Below the pieces are notes generated by a model. It was not told where the DNA came from and ran no database searches. It saw only the letters and a list, made by a program, of their open reading frames with translations. A stretch of DNA of 36,979 bases from Myxococcales bacterium (lineage in GTDB: Bacteria > Myxococcota > Myxococcia > Myxococcales > JAKAPL01), in the NCBI GenBank assembly GCA_021807105.1, contig JAKAPL010000033.1:1-36979 (forward strand). Direction: 5' to 3'. Shown one piece after another: positions 35,703 through 36,979 of the stretch. The translations under genes were made by a program, and so were the position numbers. The number at the start of each line of letters is the position of its first letter. The first letter of the stretch is position 1.

Positions 35703-35850
35703 CCCGCGCCTCCCTCGAGGCCGAGGGCTGCCCTCGTCGCGCAGGGCGAGCCGCGCCTCCTCGCGGACGATCCGGGTGTGGCGCGCGGAGACGGTCGGGT
35801 GGTCGAGGCGCACCTCGCGGTCTCGCGCCGAACCACGCTCCCGCCCGCTC
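35703..35850 (-). pseudogene. remnant of an FHA-domain gene
   Basis: The minus strand reads REVRLDHPTVSARHTRIVRE then EARLALRDEGS, close to the FHA core (V-x-L-x-[DH]-x-x-V-S-x-x-H-x-x-I ... L-x-D-x-GS) that binds phosphothreonine. After GS the expected TNG is replaced by PRPRGRRG, and the start side is Gly/Arg-rich without a domain. C and G runs (nine C at 35884-35892) may hide frameshifts. The surrounding 35630-36088 holds no other gene I can support. It is probably decayed, since the fold would be incomplete. Confidence 0.4.
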
Positions 35851-36088
35851 ATCCCGTTCGCCCCTCCGATGTCCGTCACCAGGCCCCCCCCCACAGCCGC
35901 CAACGAGCCGAGGAACCCCGCGCGCCTCGATGTGACCGCCGAGCGGCCACCGGTCGTCCATTCCGGCATCACGGGAAGTCTCCTTGGCGGCGGCGGGCGC
36001 GGGCTTCGGGGGGGGCGCGGCCACGGAGGCAACGAGCAACGAGGCCAAGCGTTGGGCGCGCCGTCAGGCCCATCGCCGGCGGACCTAA

Positions 36089-36517
36089 CGTTGGCTCCGC
36101 GCCGTCCTCGATGCCAACGTGCTCGTGAGCGCGTTGATCAAGCCGGCGGGTCCGCCCGGACAAATCGTCGAGCGCTTCTACCTGCCCGCGCGCCCGTTCC
36201 AGATGGTTCCCTCGCCCGGAATCCTCCGGGAGCTCCGGAGGGTGCTCGCCTACGGCCGTGTCCGCCGCCTCATCACCTCGCCGCCCGACCCGAAGAGCTG
36301 GTGCGCGAAGCTCGAAGAGCACGCTCTCCTCGTCTCCGACCGGAATCACGCGGGCGGCGTCTGCCGGGACTCGGGCGACGACCGCTATCTTTCCGCTGCC
36401 CTCGAAGGGCAAGCCACCGTCGTCGTCACGGGCGAGCGCGATCTGCTCGACCTGCGGACGCATCGAGGGGTCGAGATCGTGACGCCGCGACGCTTCCTGG
36501 ATCGGCTGGGCGGCTGA
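36089..36517 (+). CDS. PIN-domain protein (COG1569-type toxin), start codon unclear
   Basis: VapC-like PIN ribonuclease fold. The frame opens right after a TAA at 36086 and reads RWLRAVLDANVLVSALIKPA, with the first catalytic Asp in LDANVLVSAL. Further on are SPGILRELRRVLAYGRVRRL, RDSGDDRYLSAALEG with the next acidic residues, VVVTGERDLLDL, and the family ending GVEIVTPRRFLDRLGG. There is no ATG, GTG or TTG before the Asp; the first usable start is GTG 36119, which would remove that Asp. So the 5' end is probably lost and the gene inactive, or an unusual start is used. The coding potential ending in HRRRT just before it could be the tail of an antitoxin, but I cannot identify one. Confidence 0.75.
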   Translation, partial: RWLRAVLDANVLVSALIKPAGPPGQIVERFYLPARPFQMVPSPGILRELRRVLAYGRVRRLITSPPDPKSWCAKLEEHALLVSDRNHAGGVCRDSGDDRYLSAALEGQATVVVTGERDLLDLRTHRGVEIVTPRRFLDRLGG

Positions 36518-36538
36518 GCGGGTGTTCGGCGGGAGACG

Positions 36539-36599
36539 AGCCCCCGCCCTGATATGCTTGGACCCGTCGAATTCCACGGCAAACCGAACGGCGGGGGCT
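36539..36599. repeat. inverted repeat upstream of the transposase gene
   Basis: AGCCCCCGCC (36539-36548) and GGCGGGGGCT (36590-36599) are perfectly complementary, 41 bp apart. The right arm continues as GGGGGCTTGTCCCC. Such GC-rich pairs close to a Y1-type transposase gene resemble REP sequences mobilised by RAYT proteins. A TATGCT (36554-36559) inside could serve as a -10. Confidence 0.5.
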
Positions 36600-36637
36600 T
36601 GTCCCCAGCCGCCCCGCGGGATAGGGACTTGCACCCG

Positions 36638-36852
36638 ATGCCCCTGCCGCGGCGCCGTCACATCCGCCTCGATCCCGCGCTCTATGCCCGGCTCGGCCCC
36701 CGCTGCTCGGTGACGCTCTGCGCCGCGGATCGCACCCCGGTCTTCGCGAATCCCGCCGTCGGGCGGGCGGCGGTCGACGTCCTCTCGGCCCACGCCGGCC
36801 GGACGAACGTTCCGGTTTACGCCTACTGCCTCATGCCGGATCACGTTCACCT
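36638..36852 (+). pseudogene. REP-associated tyrosine (Y1/IS200-like) transposase, cut by an inserted repeat
   Basis: The ATG at 36638 opens MPLPRRRHIRLDPALYARLG, then RCSVTLCAADRTPVFANPAV and YAYCLMPDHVHLV. YCLMPDHVHL is the HUH metal-binding motif (His69, His71) of single-strand transposases in the RAYT group, which act on REP palindromes. Directly after HVHLV the sequence becomes the terminal repeat of the MITE-like element, and the frame carries on through element DNA to the window edge. The catalytic tyrosine helix is therefore missing, so the gene is broken unless the rest resumes beyond the window. Confidence 0.85.
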
Positions 36853-36979
36853 CGTCTTATTCACGGTACGGCGTAGCGAGGCGTTCGAGACCGCAGCCGA
36901 GAAGGGCAAGCGAGAGCGACGACCGACGAGGCGTCGCGTAAAGCACACCCCCCCATGTCGTTGTAGGGGTGGCAAGCCC
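36851..36979 (-). mobile_element. second, inverted copy of the MITE-like element (partial)
   Basis: From CGTCTTATTCACGGTACGGC onward this matches the reverse complement of the right part of the element at 34319-34565 for about 95 bp, with only two or three differences. It then jumps to the GGGGTGGCAAGCCC motif, skipping the ~60 bp present between the two internal motifs of the first copy. It runs off the window, so its far end and target duplication are not visible. It has inserted in the transposase gene. Confidence 0.85.

Overview
The window is very GC-rich DNA with tightly packed genes. It carries a Ser/Thr kinase with HRDVSPQN and a PEGA-like tail, several Cys-rich lipoproteins, outer-membrane barrels and a carbamoyltransferase/SxtJ/DUF5989 cassette. 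This mix suggests a Myxococcota-like (deltaproteobacterial) or related Gram-negative organism. That placement is an inference from gene content only. No rRNA, tRNA or CRISPR array was recognised.

Layout. (1) 1-1680, minus strand: an unfamiliar operon of a frameshifted small gene, an 89-aa protein and a long ORF that runs off the left edge and holds in-frame 49-aa repeats. (2) 1830-9856, minus strand: an arginine operon transcribed argC, argJ-argB (one continuous frame), argR, argG, argH, an SDR oxidoreductase, argF. Most junctions overlap by 4 bp. argB has an apparent +1 error in a run of ten G. A 14-bp palindrome in front of argC is a candidate ArgR operator. (3) 9974-16717: cell-surface genes, namely small Cys-rich and Ig-like lipoproteins, an 801-aa exported protein, a collagen-like/glycine-rich lipoprotein and a putative outer-membrane barrel. 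(4) 16840-24263: a membrane Ser/Thr kinase with a good promoter, then an aldehyde dehydrogenase, carB and greA. (5) 24303-29132, minus strand: a KGG-repeat stress-type protein, glnD and an N-acetylmuramoyl-L-alanine amidase. (6) 29229-34875: a surface-carbamoylation-like locus with a GT39-type glycosyltransferase and an SGNH hydrolase on the minus strand, and a NodU/CmcH carbamoyltransferase, an SxtJ-like membrane protein and a 52-aa DUF5989-type protein on the plus strand. (7) 34319-36979: a repeat-rich end with a 247-bp MITE-like element (22-bp inverted ends, 5-bp target duplication), a nested palindrome, a TlpA-like thioredoxin, an FHA-domain remnant, a PIN toxin with no clear start, and a RAYT-type transposase cut by a second, inverted copy of the element.

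How they fit together. The arg operon makes arginine from acetylglutamate through a recycling ArgJ; argD is not present here. CarB makes carbamoyl phosphate, which ArgF uses and which the carbamoyltransferase at 31959 would also use. GlnD senses nitrogen status through PII. The most interesting parts are the carbamoyltransferase-SxtJ-DUF5989-SGNH cassette invaded by mobile repeats, the ArgJ-ArgB fusion frame, and the repeat-protein operon at the left edge.
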